A stretch of DNA of 64,000 nucleotides from Tenacibaculum soleae (GCF_001693415.1 NZ_MAKX01000001.1:1072047-1136046), one strand, 5' to 3'; positions 45,803 through 56,223 are shown, counted from the stretch's first letter. Notes: generated by a model from the letters alone, not told the origin. Program-made: numbers and translations.

Positions 45803-48301
45803 ATGGCAAAGAATTTAGTTATAGTTGAGTCACCTGCAAAAGCAAAGACGATTGAAAAATTTTTAGGAAAAGATTTTCAAGTAGAATCTAGTTATGGTCA
45901 TATTGCAGATTTGCCCTCTAAAGAGTTAGGGATAGATGTTGATGGAGATTTTAGTCCGAAATACATTGTTTCAGATGATAAGAAACCCGTTGTTAGAAAG
46001 TTAAAAACCTTAGCAAAAAAAGCAGATACTGTTTGGTTAGCGAGTGATGAGGATCGTGAGGGAGAGGCAATTGCATGGCACTTAAAAGAGCAATTAAAAC
46101 TAAAAGATGAAAATACAAAACGTATTGTTTTTCATGAAATTACAAAAAACGCCATTTTAAAAGCAGTTGATAACCCAAGAGATATTGACTATAATATGGT
46201 AAATGCACAACAAGCACGTAGAGTTTTAGATAGACTTGTTGGGTATGAATTATCGCCAGTTTTATGGCGTAAGGTTAAGGGAGGATTGTCGGCAGGTAGA
46301 GTACAGTCGGTAGCGGTACGTTTGATTGTTGAAAAAGAACGTAGTATTATCGATTTTAAAGCAGAAACGCATTATAAGGTAGTTGCTCAGTTTTCTAATA
46401 ACGAAGGAAAATCGTTTAAAGCAACAATTCCGAAAAATTTCGATTCTAAAAAAGCAGCTGAAGAGTTTTTAAATTCATGTGCAAATGCTAGTTTTTCAAT
46501 TGCAGATTTAACAAAGAAGCCAGCTAAGAAATCACCTGCACCACCATTTACAACATCAACTTTACAACAAGAGGCATCACGTAAATTAGGTTTCCCGGTA
46601 GGTAAAACCATGCAAGTTGCACAACGTTTATATGAAGCCGGTTTAATTACCTATATGAGAACTGATAGTGTAAATTTATCAGAAGATGCAAGGAACGCTG
46701 CCGAAGAAGAAATTAGTAATTATTACGGTAAAGAATATAGTAAACAACGTGTTTTTAAATCGAAAGCAAAAGGAGCGCAAGAAGCCCACGAAGCGATTAG
46801 ACCAACTAATATGAAAGCACATTCTATAGATACTGAATACGATCAAAACAGATTGTATGATTTGATATGGAAAAGAACATTGGCTTCTCAAATGAGTGAT
46901 GCGCAATTAGAGCGTACTAATGTGAAAATTGAAAATTCAGAAAACGATAAAATTTTCACTGCAAACGGTGAAATGATAAAGTTTGATGGTTTCTTAAAAG
47001 TGTATTTAGAAGGGACTGATAACGAAGAGGAAGAACAAGCAGGAATGTTACCTAATTTAACAAAAGGTGATAATTTAGGTTATGTTTTTATCAACGCAAC
47101 ACAACGATTTACGAGTCCACCTTACCGATTTACGGAAGCATCTTTAGTTAAGAAGTTAGAGGAGTTAGGCATCGGTCGACCATCAACCTATGCGCCAACA
47201 ATTTCTACAGTACAACGAAGAGGTTATGTTGAAAAAGGACAAAATGAGGGAGTAGAAAGAGGTTACGAGCAAATGATTTTATCAGATGGAAAAGTTGAAA
47301 GTCAAATGTTGACAGAAAAAACTGGTTCGGATAAAAATAAGTTAATTCCTACCGATATAGGGAATATTGTAAACGATTTTTTAGTTGCCAATTTTTCAAA
47401 TGTTTTAGATTTTGGGTTTACTGCAAAAGTTGAAAATTCTTTTGATGATATTTCAGAAGGAAATGAAAATTGGACAGAAATGATTAAGGGGTTTTACAAT
47501 ACCTTTCATGAAATTGTAGAAGATGTAAAAGAAAACGCCAACAGAGAAAGTGGCGAACGTATTTTAGGAAAACACCCAGTTTCAGGTAAAACAGTTTTAG
47601 TGCGTTTGGGTAAATTTGGACCAATAGCTCAAATCGGTGCTCCTGAAGATGAAGAAAAGCAATTTGCAAGTTTAAATAAAGACCAGCATTTAGGAACAAT
47701 TACGATGGAGGAAGCATTAGAGTTGTTCTTGCTTCCAAAAACTTTAGGAACTTTTCAAGATGAAGAAGTGATTGTATCTAACGGGCGTTTTGGACCTTAT
47801 ATAAAATTTGGAGCAATGTATGTTTCTCTTGATAAAGGAGAAAATCCTATGGAGGTTGATTTGCCAAGAGCTGAGGAGTTAATTGTTGCAAAACAAAAAG
47901 CTGATGCGCCAATTTATCATCACGAAGAGTTACCTGTGCAAAAAGGAGTTGGACGTTTTGGACCTTATTTAAAATGGAACTCAATGTTTATCAACGTAAA
48001 TAAAAAATACGATTTTGATAATCTTTCAACAGATGATATTATTGAGTTAATTGAAGCAAAAAAACAAAAAGAAATAGATAAAGTACTTCATAATTGGGAA
48101 GATGTTGGTATTCGAGTAGAGAAAGCACGTTGGGGGCGCTTTAATGTTATTAAAGGTAAGATTAAGGTAGAATTACCTAAAACTACGGACATTGAAAAAA
48201 TGACAAAAGAAGAAGCAGTGAAAATAATTGAAGCTAAAACCCCTAAAAAGAAAGCAACTAAGAAAAAAGCTGTTAAAAAGAAGCCTGTTAAGAAGAAATA
48301 A
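45803..48301 (+). CDS. topA: DNA topoisomerase I
   Basis: An 832-aa type IA topoisomerase that relaxes negative supercoils. The N-terminal Toprim domain begins NLVIVESPAKAKTIEKFLG, the active-site tyrosine is Y284 in LITYMRTDS, and the C-terminal region carries repeated NGRFGPYIKFG-like modules rather than zinc fingers, as in other Bacteroidetes. A lysine-rich tail (KKATKKKAVKKKPVKKK) ends the protein and probably binds DNA. Confidence 0.98.
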   Translation: MAKNLVIVESPAKAKTIEKFLGKDFQVESSYGHIADLPSKELGIDVDGDFSPKYIVSDDKKPVVRKLKTLAKKADTVWLASDEDREGEAIAWHLKEQLKLKDENTKRIVFHEITKNAILKAVDNPRDIDYNMVNAQQARRVLDRLVGYELSPVLWRKVKGGLSAGRVQSVAVRLIVEKERSIIDFKAETHYKVVAQFSNNEGKSFKATIPKNFDSKKAAEEFLNSCANASFSIADLTKKPAKKSPAPPFTTSTLQQEASRKLGFPVGKTMQVAQRLYEAGLITYMRTDSVNLSEDARNAAEEEISNYYGKEYSKQRVFKSKAKGAQEAHEAIRPTNMKAHSIDTEYDQNRLYDLIWKRTLASQMSDAQLERTNVKIENSENDKIFTANGEMIKFDGFLKVYLEGTDNEEEEQAGMLPNLTKGDNLGYVFINATQRFTSPPYRFTEASLVKKLEELGIGRPSTYAPTISTVQRRGYVEKGQNEGVERGYEQMILSDGKVESQMLTEKTGSDKNKLIPTDIGNIVNDFLVANFSNVLDFGFTAKVENSFDDISEGNENWTEMIKGFYNTFHEIVEDVKENANRESGERILGKHPVSGKTVLVRLGKFGPIAQIGAPEDEEKQFASLNKDQHLGTITMEEALELFLLPKTLGTFQDEEVIVSNGRFGPYIKFGAMYVSLDKGENPMEVDLPRAEELIVAKQKADAPIYHHEELPVQKGVGRFGPYLKWNSMFINVNKKYDFDNLSTDDIIELIEAKKQKEIDKVLHNWEDVGIRVEKARWGRFNVIKGKIKVELPKTTDIEKMTKEEAVKIIEAKTPKKKATKKKAVKKKPVKKK

Positions 48302-48356
48302 AAAAAATGATTTCATAAAAAATAGTATATTGCCAATTCTTTAGTCCCCGAAATAG

Positions 48357-49517
48357 ATGAATTTTAGTTTTTTTACCCCAATAAAAAATACTGTTGTTGC
48401 ACATTTAATGTCGCAACCAATAACTTCATTTGGGCAAAATATTGCAATACATACAGAAGGTGATGGTTTTCCTGATTTATCAGAAGTTGCTATTGCTATA
48501 ATAGGCGTAAAAGACGGTAGAGGAGCTATAGATAACGAAGGTTGTGGTGAGGATTTACAATATATTCGTAAAAAAATATATGAATTATATCCAGGAAATT
48601 GGCATACAAAAATAGCTGATTTAGGTAATCTTGAAAAAGGGCATACGCTTAAAGATACTCACTTTGCTGTAAAATCATCCGTAGAATATTTATTAAAGAA
48701 AAAAATATTGCCTGTAATAATAGGAGGTGGGCAAGATATAACATACGCTAATTATAGAGGTTACGATACTTTAGAGCAAACAGTAAACTTAGTATCTGTT
48801 GACAGTCGTTTTGATATTGGAACTCTTGAAGAGAATATTTCTTCTAAATCATTTTTAAGTAAAGTGATTATGGAGCAGCCTTGTAATTTGTTTAATTACA
48901 GTAATATAGGGTATCAAACTTTTTTTAATTCGCAAGAGGAAATAGGGTTGTTGGATAAATTATATTTTGATGCTTTTAGGTTAGGTGAAGTAAAAGATGT
49001 AACTTTAGTGGAACCAATACTGAGAGATGCGGATGTGGTTAGTATTGATATTGGAAGTGTAAGACAAAGTGAAGCACCAGCTAATAATAATGCCTCTCCA
49101 AATGGGTTTTATGGAGAAGATATTTGTGCCATAGCAAGATATGCCGGAATAAGTGATAAAGTAACTTCTTTTGGTATTTATGAGTATAATAGTAGTTTAG
49201 ATTCCAATAATCAAACCGCAAGTTTAATTGCACAAATGATTTGGTATTTTATAGAAGGAGTAAATGCAAGAGCAAAAGACTATCCATTTGTAACAAAAGA
49301 AAATTACCAAAAGTTTACCGTACTTTTAAGTGATGATGATCCAATAAACTTTTATAAGAGTGATAAAACAGGACGTTGGTGGATGGAAATAAATTTAATA
49401 ACGAATAATAAACACAAAAGACACGCGTTAATACCTTGTAACTATAAAGATTACGAGCAAGCACTAGAACGAAAAACGCCAAGCAGGTGGTTTAAAGCTC
49501 ACCAAAAGCTTGTTTAA
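48357..49517 (+). CDS. Arginase-fold protein with degenerate metal site
   Basis: A 386-aa protein of the arginase/agmatinase/formiminoglutamase superfamily. The three metal-binding blocks are present but altered: GGGQD (123-127) where GGDH is expected, DSRFD (149-153) for DAHxD, and SIDIGSVR (229-236) for SxDxDxxD. The histidine ligands are replaced by Q and R and a key aspartate by G, so canonical two-manganese catalysis is unlikely. The gene lies between topA and gldK. A structural or regulatory role is inferred; an unusual active site is the alternative. Confidence 0.8.
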   Translation: MNFSFFTPIKNTVVAHLMSQPITSFGQNIAIHTEGDGFPDLSEVAIAIIGVKDGRGAIDNEGCGEDLQYIRKKIYELYPGNWHTKIADLGNLEKGHTLKDTHFAVKSSVEYLLKKKILPVIIGGGQDITYANYRGYDTLEQTVNLVSVDSRFDIGTLEENISSKSFLSKVIMEQPCNLFNYSNIGYQTFFNSQEEIGLLDKLYFDAFRLGEVKDVTLVEPILRDADVVSIDIGSVRQSEAPANNNASPNGFYGEDICAIARYAGISDKVTSFGIYEYNSSLDSNNQTASLIAQMIWYFIEGVNARAKDYPFVTKENYQKFTVLLSDDDPINFYKSDKTGRWWMEINLITNNKHKRHALIPCNYKDYEQALERKTPSRWFKAHQKLV

Positions 49518-49616
49518 AGCAGTATGTTTTTTGTTTTTGAAAAAATTATAACACGTAATTGTTTTTTAATAAAAAAAATAATAGGTTTACGACCTCTTTT
49601 ATAAGAAAGAAATAAT

Positions 49617-50996
49617 ATGAAGAAAGTAGTAATATTTGCATTGTTAGTATCTCTAATATACGCTTGTGGATCAAGTGGTGATAGAGGAGAATTGGTAGGT
49701 GAAAAGTCAAAAAGAAAATGGTTTGCAGAAAAACCTTTTGGAATGGCGAAAATACCTGGAGGTTCTTTTACAATGGGTAAGCAAGATGAAGATCCTTTAG
49801 GAGCAATGAATGCACCAACCAAAACAGTTACTGTTCAGCCGTTTTATATGGATGAATCTGAAATTACAAATAGTGAATACAAGCAATTTGTGTTTTGGGT
49901 AAGAGATTCTATTACGAGAACAAAATTAGCATACCAAGCAGAGTTTGCTTCAGGAGGTGACGTAGATTCTGAAAATGCAGGTAAAAACGCCGAAGGTATT
50001 CAGTTATATGCATTTGCATCAGCAGATACTGTAAACGAATCTCCATACGCAAAGTACATGCGTGAGAATTATTACGAATTAGGAGAAGGTATGGATTCTT
50101 TAAAACCATTAAATTGGCAAGAAGAATTAGTTTGGGAACAACAAGAATACCCTGATGTAGATTATGTTGAAGTAATGGATTCATTATATTTAAAGAAAGA
50201 TGAATCTTTAAACGGAATAAGAACATTTAATACAAAATTACTTAATTACAGATATTATTGGTTTGATAATGAGCAGGCTGCTAAAACAGGTAAGAATAGA
50301 AAAAATTTCATGAAAAGTGAAGTGATAAACGTATACCCTGATACAACAGTTTGGATTAAAGATTTTAATTATTCATATAATGACCCAATGCACCAAGAGT
50401 ACTTTGCGCACAAAGCTTATGAAAATTATCCTGTAGTTGGAGTAACATGGAATCAAGCAAAAGCATTTTGTCATTGGAGAACACAAACAAAAAATAATTT
50501 TCAGCGTTCTAGAAAAAAATTAGGATTAGTTCCTTCTTTTAGATTACCAACCGAAGCAGAATGGGAATATGCTGCTCGTGGAGGTTTAAACTATGGTAAA
50601 TACCCTTGGGGTGGACCGAGTACAACAAGTGATAGAGGTTGTTTTTTAGCAAACTTTAAACCAGTACGTGGTGATTATGCTGCTGATGGAGCTTTATATA
50701 CTGTTGAAGCTGTTTCTTTTAATCCAAATGAATATGGGTTATATAATATGGCAGGTAATGTTTCAGAATGGACAAATACAGCATATAATCAAATGTCTTA
50801 CTATATGGGGTCAACAATGAATCCTAATGTAGAGATTAAAGAAAACCGTAGGAAAATTATCCGTGGTGGTTCTTGGAAAGATGTAGCATACTTTTTAGAA
50901 GTAAGTTCTCGTGACTGGGAATATGCAGATACTGCAAGAAGTTACATTGGTTTTAGAACTGTACAAGATTATTTAGGTACAAATAAAAGTAAGTAA
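49617..50996 (+). CDS. gldK: Gliding motility/T9SS lipoprotein GldK
   Basis: A 459-aa outer-membrane lipoprotein of the type IX secretion system, forming with GldN the periplasmic ring around the translocon. The signal peptide ends LIYAC (C17). The rest is a formylglycine-generating-enzyme-like (SUMF1) domain: IPGGSFTMG near the N-terminus and FRLPTEAEWEYAARGG, GNVSEWT and RGGSW towards the end. It is the first gene of gldKLMN; a TAGGTTTA upstream is only a poor -7 match. Confidence 0.97.
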   Translation: MKKVVIFALLVSLIYACGSSGDRGELVGEKSKRKWFAEKPFGMAKIPGGSFTMGKQDEDPLGAMNAPTKTVTVQPFYMDESEITNSEYKQFVFWVRDSITRTKLAYQAEFASGGDVDSENAGKNAEGIQLYAFASADTVNESPYAKYMRENYYELGEGMDSLKPLNWQEELVWEQQEYPDVDYVEVMDSLYLKKDESLNGIRTFNTKLLNYRYYWFDNEQAAKTGKNRKNFMKSEVINVYPDTTVWIKDFNYSYNDPMHQEYFAHKAYENYPVVGVTWNQAKAFCHWRTQTKNNFQRSRKKLGLVPSFRLPTEAEWEYAARGGLNYGKYPWGGPSTTSDRGCFLANFKPVRGDYAADGALYTVEAVSFNPNEYGLYNMAGNVSEWTNTAYNQMSYYMGSTMNPNVEIKENRRKIIRGGSWKDVAYFLEVSSRDWEYADTARSYIGFRTVQDYLGTNKSK

Positions 50997-51043
50997 TCAA
51001 ACAATAATAAATATAATAATCCCCAAAAATCAAAAGAAAAATT

Positions 51044-51694
51044 ATGGCACAGTCAAAATCAACTAAGAAAATTTTTAACATGGCTTATGGTTTAGGAGCC
51101 TCAGTAGTAATACTTGGAGCTTTATTTAAAATCATGCACTTTAAAATAGGACCGTTAACAGGTGGTGTAATGCTAACGCTAGGTTTAGTTGTAGAAGCAA
51201 TTATTTTTGCTATTTCAGCATTTGAACCTATTGAAGACGAATTAGATTGGACTAAGGTGTATCCAGAGTTAGCAGACGGACAATCTTTAGGGAAAAAAGG
51301 AAAAGAAGCTGCTCCACAAGATGCACAAAGTATGTTATCTCAAAAATTAGATAGTATTTTAAAAGAAGCAAAGCTAGATGCAAATTTAATTTCTAGTTTA
51401 GGAGATAGTATTAAAAATTTTCAAGGTGCTGCTGAAGGATTAACAGCAACTTCTAAAACGGTATCTTCAACTAATCAATACAACGAGCAAATGTCTATGG
51501 CAGCTGCTAAATTAGAGTCGTTAAACGGATTATATACTACGCAAGTTGAAAACGCTGGAAAACAAGCAGATTTAAATTCAGCTTTAGTTGAAAATTCTCA
51601 ACGATTACAAGAGCAAATGCAATCATTAGCAACTAATTTATCTTCTTTAAACGGAGTATATGGAGGAATGTTAACTGCAATGTCAACTAAATAA
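51044..51694 (+). CDS. gldL: Gliding motility/T9SS motor protein GldL
   Basis: A 216-aa inner-membrane protein that with GldM forms the proton-driven motor of the type IX secretion system. Two membrane helices (about 13-32 and 38-60, with MHFKIGPLTGGVMLTLG between) are followed by a long cytoplasmic coiled-coil tail. The conserved glutamate in LGLVVEAIIFAISAFEP lies in helix 2. It is encoded 47 bp after gldK. Confidence 0.97.
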   Translation: MAQSKSTKKIFNMAYGLGASVVILGALFKIMHFKIGPLTGGVMLTLGLVVEAIIFAISAFEPIEDELDWTKVYPELADGQSLGKKGKEAAPQDAQSMLSQKLDSILKEAKLDANLISSLGDSIKNFQGAAEGLTATSKTVSSTNQYNEQMSMAAAKLESLNGLYTTQVENAGKQADLNSALVENSQRLQEQMQSLATNLSSLNGVYGGMLTAMSTK

Positions 51695-51742
51695 TTAATT
51701 AGTTTATCTAATTTTAATATTAACTAAACAAACTAATTAAAG

Positions 51743-53275
51743 ATGGCAGGAGGAAAACAGTCACCAAGGCAAAGGATGGTAAACTTAATGTATCTTGTAT
51801 TTATTGCAATGTTGGCAATGAATATGAGTAAAGAAGTTCTATCAGCCTTTGGATTAATGAATGAGAAATTATCGGAGTCTAATATTAGAGCTACCGAAAA
51901 AAATAAAGCTTCGTATGAAACTTTAGCATTAAAAGCACAAGAGCAAGCAAAGCAATATGGTGAAGCTAAAGGAAAAACAGACAAGCTTAGAGTAATGGCA
52001 GATGAATTCTTCGCCTACATTGGAGCGTTAAAAACTCAAATGACAAGTGATTTAGAAGATAAAAAAGCCTATGAATCTATGGATAAATCAGGGTTTTTAG
52101 ATCAATATTTTTTCGCAAGCGGAAAGATTACACCTAAAGGAAAAGAATTTGTTGACAAAGTAAACCAGTTTAGAGAGCAATCTTTAGCAGTTTTAGGTGA
52201 GTCTGAATTATCTACGGTTGTAAAAGCGCGTTTTAGTACTGCAGACGTTAAAGGTCAGGATGGAGTTACTAAAAATTGGTTAAACTATAACTATGAAGGT
52301 TTCCCTTTAATAGCATCATTAACTAAGTTAACACAAATTCAGGCTGATATTAAAACGACTGAATCTGATGCGTTAACAGCTTTATTACAAGGAGAGTTAG
52401 AAAGTGCGGTGTCAATGACAAACTATGATGCCATGGTTATTTTTGATAAAAACGCATACTATCCGGGTGAAAAATTATCTGGTAAAATTGTGTTAGGTAA
52501 GAATGATCCTAATTTAACAGCCGAAAAAGTTATCGTTAACGGTAAAGAAATGCCTGCTGATAAAATTCAAGCTGGTCAAGTTATTTTAGATGGTCCTGCA
52601 GGATCAGTAGGAGATAAGGAATTAAAAGGAGAATTCCAGTTTATGGAAAATGATTCTTTAGTAACAATTCCTATTTTAGGAGGTTACTCAGTAATTCCTA
52701 AACCTAACGAAGCTGTTGTATCTGCAGATAAAATGAATGTTGTATACCGTGGGTTATCAAATCCATTAACAATTTCTGTACCAGGAGTTTCAGGAAATAA
52801 AGTTACAGCATCAGCACCAGGATTAAGAAGAGTTAAAGGTGATAAGTATGTAATGAACCCAGGTAAGGGAAGCGAAGTTACTATTAGAGTATCGGCAACA
52901 TTACCAGGAGGTGGAAAAATTAGTACGCCTAAAAAATACAGAATTAAAGATATACCACCAGCAGTTGGTATGGTAAGAGGTCAATATGGTACAGTAAAAA
53001 TGCCTAAAGCAAGTGTTGCTAGAATTAGCGTTGCTGCAGGTTTACCAGATTTCTTATTTGATTTAAAATTAAATGTATCTAGTTTTAAAATTAAAGTTCC
53101 AGGTCAGGTAACAATTCCTGTAAATGGAAGAAGTTTATCAGCTAGAGCAAAACAAGCATTAGGTAAAGCAAGAAGAAATGATGTAATCACTATTTATGAC
53201 ATCAAAGCATCTGTTTCAGGATCTAATTATAAGATCAAGAAGGTATTACCTGTAAGTATTGAAATTACGAATTAA
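51743..53275 (+). CDS. gldM: Gliding motility/T9SS motor protein GldM
   Basis: A 510-aa protein with one N-terminal membrane helix (about 10-30, MVNLMYLVFIAMLAMNMSKE) and a long periplasmic part of four domains that spans towards the GldK/GldN ring. Together with GldL it transduces proton motive force into secretion and gliding. It begins MAGGKQSPRQRMVNLMYLV, the typical start. Third gene of the gldKLMN cluster. Confidence 0.97.
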   Translation: MAGGKQSPRQRMVNLMYLVFIAMLAMNMSKEVLSAFGLMNEKLSESNIRATEKNKASYETLALKAQEQAKQYGEAKGKTDKLRVMADEFFAYIGALKTQMTSDLEDKKAYESMDKSGFLDQYFFASGKITPKGKEFVDKVNQFREQSLAVLGESELSTVVKARFSTADVKGQDGVTKNWLNYNYEGFPLIASLTKLTQIQADIKTTESDALTALLQGELESAVSMTNYDAMVIFDKNAYYPGEKLSGKIVLGKNDPNLTAEKVIVNGKEMPADKIQAGQVILDGPAGSVGDKELKGEFQFMENDSLVTIPILGGYSVIPKPNEAVVSADKMNVVYRGLSNPLTISVPGVSGNKVTASAPGLRRVKGDKYVMNPGKGSEVTIRVSATLPGGGKISTPKKYRIKDIPPAVGMVRGQYGTVKMPKASVARISVAAGLPDFLFDLKLNVSSFKIKVPGQVTIPVNGRSLSARAKQALGKARRNDVITIYDIKASVSGSNYKIKKVLPVSIEITN

Positions 53276-53293
53276 TAAGTAAAAAATTAAAGT

Positions 53294-54157
53294 ATGAATT
53301 GGAAGCGTTTTTATATGGTTTTATTTGCCCTTGCAACCACAAGTTATGCAAGTGCACAAGCTAACCTTTTAAACTCTAAAAAGGTTGAAGAGATTGGATT
53401 TAAATCTGAAGCCCAAATAGCTTCAGAAGACGATAAACCTCTTCCTTATGGTTATATTAGCGATAGAGATGTATTATGGTCTAAAGTAGTGTGGGAATAT
53501 GTTGATTTAAATCAAAAAATCAATTTACCTTATTATTATCCAATTGATACAACTAACGCAGGTTTAACAAGACGTTCGCTGTTTGATACCTTATTAAAAG
53601 GAATCAAAAACGGTGAAATCAAAGAAGTTTATAGTGATTCTTATTTTACAACCAAAATAGGAATGGAAGAAATTAAACAAATGACCTACAATGAGCGTGA
53701 TGATGGTTATGGTAATATGGATCCTTACGCAGTTCAATCTTTAGATATTAAAGGATATTTAATAAAAGGGCTTTGGTATTTTGATAAAAGAGGAGGAGAG
53801 TTAAAATACCGTATGTTGGCTTTAGCACCTATGGGACCTGACGTTCAAACATTAGGAGTTGAAGAAATTGATGACAAAGATAATGTTTATGAGTTGTTTT
53901 GGGTATTTTTTCCAGATGCAAGAAACACCTTACATGCATCTAAAGTATTTAATCCTAAAAATACAGCGCATCCGTTATCTTACGATAACTTGTTAAATGC
54001 TCGAAGATTTACTTCTACGATACTAAAAGAAGAAAATATTTACGGAGATAGAGCTATTAAAGACTATGTTCGAGGTAATTCATTATTTCAATTATTAGAA
54101 GCTGATCGCGTTAAAGAAAATATTCGTAATCGAGAAATGGATATGTGGAATTATTAA
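53294..54157 (+). CDS. gldN: Gliding motility/T9SS protein GldN
   Basis: A 287-aa periplasmic protein with a signal peptide (about 1-22, ending ASAQA) that forms the outer-membrane-associated ring with GldK. The blocks YISDRDVLWSKVVWEYVDLNQKIN and LFDTLLKGIKNGEIKEVYSD are characteristic. It starts 18 bp after gldM and closes the gldKLMN cluster. Confidence 0.96.
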   Translation: MNWKRFYMVLFALATTSYASAQANLLNSKKVEEIGFKSEAQIASEDDKPLPYGYISDRDVLWSKVVWEYVDLNQKINLPYYYPIDTTNAGLTRRSLFDTLLKGIKNGEIKEVYSDSYFTTKIGMEEIKQMTYNERDDGYGNMDPYAVQSLDIKGYLIKGLWYFDKRGGELKYRMLALAPMGPDVQTLGVEEIDDKDNVYELFWVFFPDARNTLHASKVFNPKNTAHPLSYDNLLNARRFTSTILKEENIYGDRAIKDYVRGNSLFQLLEADRVKENIRNREMDMWNY

Positions 54158-54249
54158 TAACTTTCACTATCAAGTATATTGTTAATTGAAAAAATAAAAA
54201 TCACAAAAATAACTTCCTAGATTTTTAAAGGAAATTTAAATAGAAAAAG

Positions 54250-54594
54250 ATGAGAAAAATGTTTATGAAATCTGCACTTATTATATTAGGTGTTGTATTA
54301 ATGAGTTTTACAAGTAAAGACAATGAAAATAAGAAATTTGGTGTTAATTGTACTATAACGCATGGCCGATATCACACAGTAGATGGCGTGAGAAGTTTAT
54401 TATGGTCAAGAATGGAAAGTTGTGATGGGAAACACGTTTACAAATATTATTTTGGAACAGGACCTATAGGGCCAATTACTAATGGAGATTTATCAATGCC
54501 TGTAGAGGACGGAATTATAGGTAAACAACAGACAGAAGATTTTTATGAAGATGATACTGATTCTTTCGTACCTTTAAATATATTAGGTAACTAG
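54250..54594 (+). CDS. Hypothetical small secreted protein
   Basis: A 114-aa protein with a signal peptide (about 1-22, MKSALIILGVVLMSFTS). The mature part is short, has two cysteines and an acidic end, and shows no motif or lipobox I recognise. It lies between gldN and an oxidoreductase gene with no visible promoter, so it might be read with gldKLMN. A link to secretion or gliding is speculation. Confidence 0.7.
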   Translation: MRKMFMKSALIILGVVLMSFTSKDNENKKFGVNCTITHGRYHTVDGVRSLLWSRMESCDGKHVYKYYFGTGPIGPITNGDLSMPVEDGIIGKQQTEDFYEDDTDSFVPLNILGN

Positions 54595-54685
54595 TTTATT
54601 AATGATAAATAAGTATAGTTTCAGAAAATTATAGTTATTGAATAAGGTTGTCTATTGAGTGGCAACCTTATTTATTCATAAAAAG

Positions 54686-55729
54686 ATGAAAGTAGATTAT
54701 ATTATTGTAGGCCTGGGTTTAGCAGGAATTGCTTTTGTTGAAGAGTTATTAAATGCAAACAAAACGTTTGTTGTTTTTGAAAACAATTCACAAACATCAT
54801 CTATTGTTGCAGGTGGTGTATATAATCCAGTAATATTAAAACGATTTAATGCGGTTTGGAATGGTCATCAACAAATTGTTGATTCTCAGCCTTTGTATAA
54901 AAAACTAGAAGAAAAATTAAATATAAAATTAGATTATAAGTTCTCTATTAAAAAAGCTTTTGGAAGTATTGGTGATGAAAATAATTGGTTTTTAGCCTTA
55001 GATAAACCAACATTATCAAATTATATGAATCCTAAAATTAGTAAACAGAAAATTAAAGGAGTTATTGGTGATTTAGGTTTTGGAGAATTAACAGGAACAG
55101 GGAGAATAGACACAGCCTTGCTAGTAAAATCATATAGAGCTTATATTAAAAGATTAAACAATTTAATTAATGAATCATTTGAGCATTCAAAATTAAGTAT
55201 TGTTGATAAAGCAGTGAAGTATAAAAATATTACAGCAAACAAAGTTGTTTTTTGCGAAGGATATGGAATTACTGAAAACCCATTTTTTAAACATTTACCA
55301 TTAAATGAAGCAAAAGGTGAAACTGTAACAATACATGCGCCAGATTTAAAAATTGATTTTTTATTAAAATCAGCAGCATTTGTAATGCCATTAGGTAATG
55401 ATTACTATAAAGTAGGAGCTACTTTTAATTGGACAGATAAGACATGTAATCCTACAAATGAGGCTAGAAAAGAATTAGAAGAAAAGCTTAGTAAGGTAAT
55501 CACTGTACCTTACACCATAACAGATCATACAGCAGGTATTAGACCAACAGTAAACGATCGAAGGCCTTTGGTTGGTGTACATCAAGAATATAAACAATTA
55601 GTCGTTTTAAACGGACTAGGTACACGTGGGGTTATGATTGGCCCAACAGTTGCTAAAAACCTATTTAACCACCTTGAAAAAGGAGCAGAGTTAGATCCCG
55701 AAATAAATATAAAAAGGTTTGAAAATTAG
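54686..55729 (+). CDS. FAD-dependent oxidoreductase (DAO family)
   Basis: A 347-aa flavoprotein. The N-terminal dinucleotide-binding motif is IIVGLGLAGIAFVEELL, and GIRPTVNDRRPLVG near residue 296 is typical of the D-amino acid oxidase/glycine oxidase family C-terminal FAD site. An upstream frame from 54659 lacks such homology; the ATG at 54686 puts the Rossmann motif at the expected place. The substrate is unknown. Confidence 0.88.
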   Translation: MKVDYIIVGLGLAGIAFVEELLNANKTFVVFENNSQTSSIVAGGVYNPVILKRFNAVWNGHQQIVDSQPLYKKLEEKLNIKLDYKFSIKKAFGSIGDENNWFLALDKPTLSNYMNPKISKQKIKGVIGDLGFGELTGTGRIDTALLVKSYRAYIKRLNNLINESFEHSKLSIVDKAVKYKNITANKVVFCEGYGITENPFFKHLPLNEAKGETVTIHAPDLKIDFLLKSAAFVMPLGNDYYKVGATFNWTDKTCNPTNEARKELEEKLSKVITVPYTITDHTAGIRPTVNDRRPLVGVHQEYKQLVVLNGLGTRGVMIGPTVAKNLFNHLEKGAELDPEINIKRFEN

Positions 55730-55833
55730 TTTATTTCTAATAAACTAATTTTATACTCATTTAGCTATTTATTATTATATCAAATAAAACAGTTTTTTAT
55801 TAACTGATTAATTTTAAAATTTCAGAATAAAAA

Positions 55834-56223
55834 TTAATCAGAGATTTTTTTATTTCCTTTATCGTAACTAACAAAAATGTTTATCCAAATAATTCTAGAT
55901 AAACGCAAAGTAAAAGGAGTTAGTAATAAAGAAACGATTACAATTGTAATAAAACTTTGTAAAATTGTTAAACCAAAAAACACTTTTGAAATAATAAAAA
56001 TAGCAACAAATAAAGCAACAGCTAATCCGTAGTTTACGTACATGGCTCCAAAGAAAAAAGAAGGTTCCATCATGTATTTTAAATTACAATTAGGGCAATT
56101 ATCATGTAATTGAGTTATTTTTTTAGGATTAATTGTTGCACCGTGTTTAAAGAATTCTCCTTCATGACAACGTGGGCATTTACCTTTTAAAACACTGTAT
56201 AACTTTGTTCCTTTTCTAAACAT
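55834..56223 (-). CDS. DUF983 family membrane protein
   Basis: A 129-aa protein with a zinc-ribbon-like N-terminus, CPRC (16-19) and CPNC (43-46), and two to three membrane helices from about residue 52. This layout is DUF983, of unknown function. The frame continues to an ATG at 56253, but that codon lies in the promoter; the ATG at 56221-56223 gives the usual MFRKGTKLYSVLKGKCPRC start. Confidence 0.88.
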   Translation of the reverse strand: MFRKGTKLYSVLKGKCPRCHEGEFFKHGATINPKKITQLHDNCPNCNLKYMMEPSFFFGAMYVNYGLAVALFVAIFIISKVFFGLTILQSFITIVIVSLLLTPFTLRLSRIIWINIFVSYDKGNKKISD

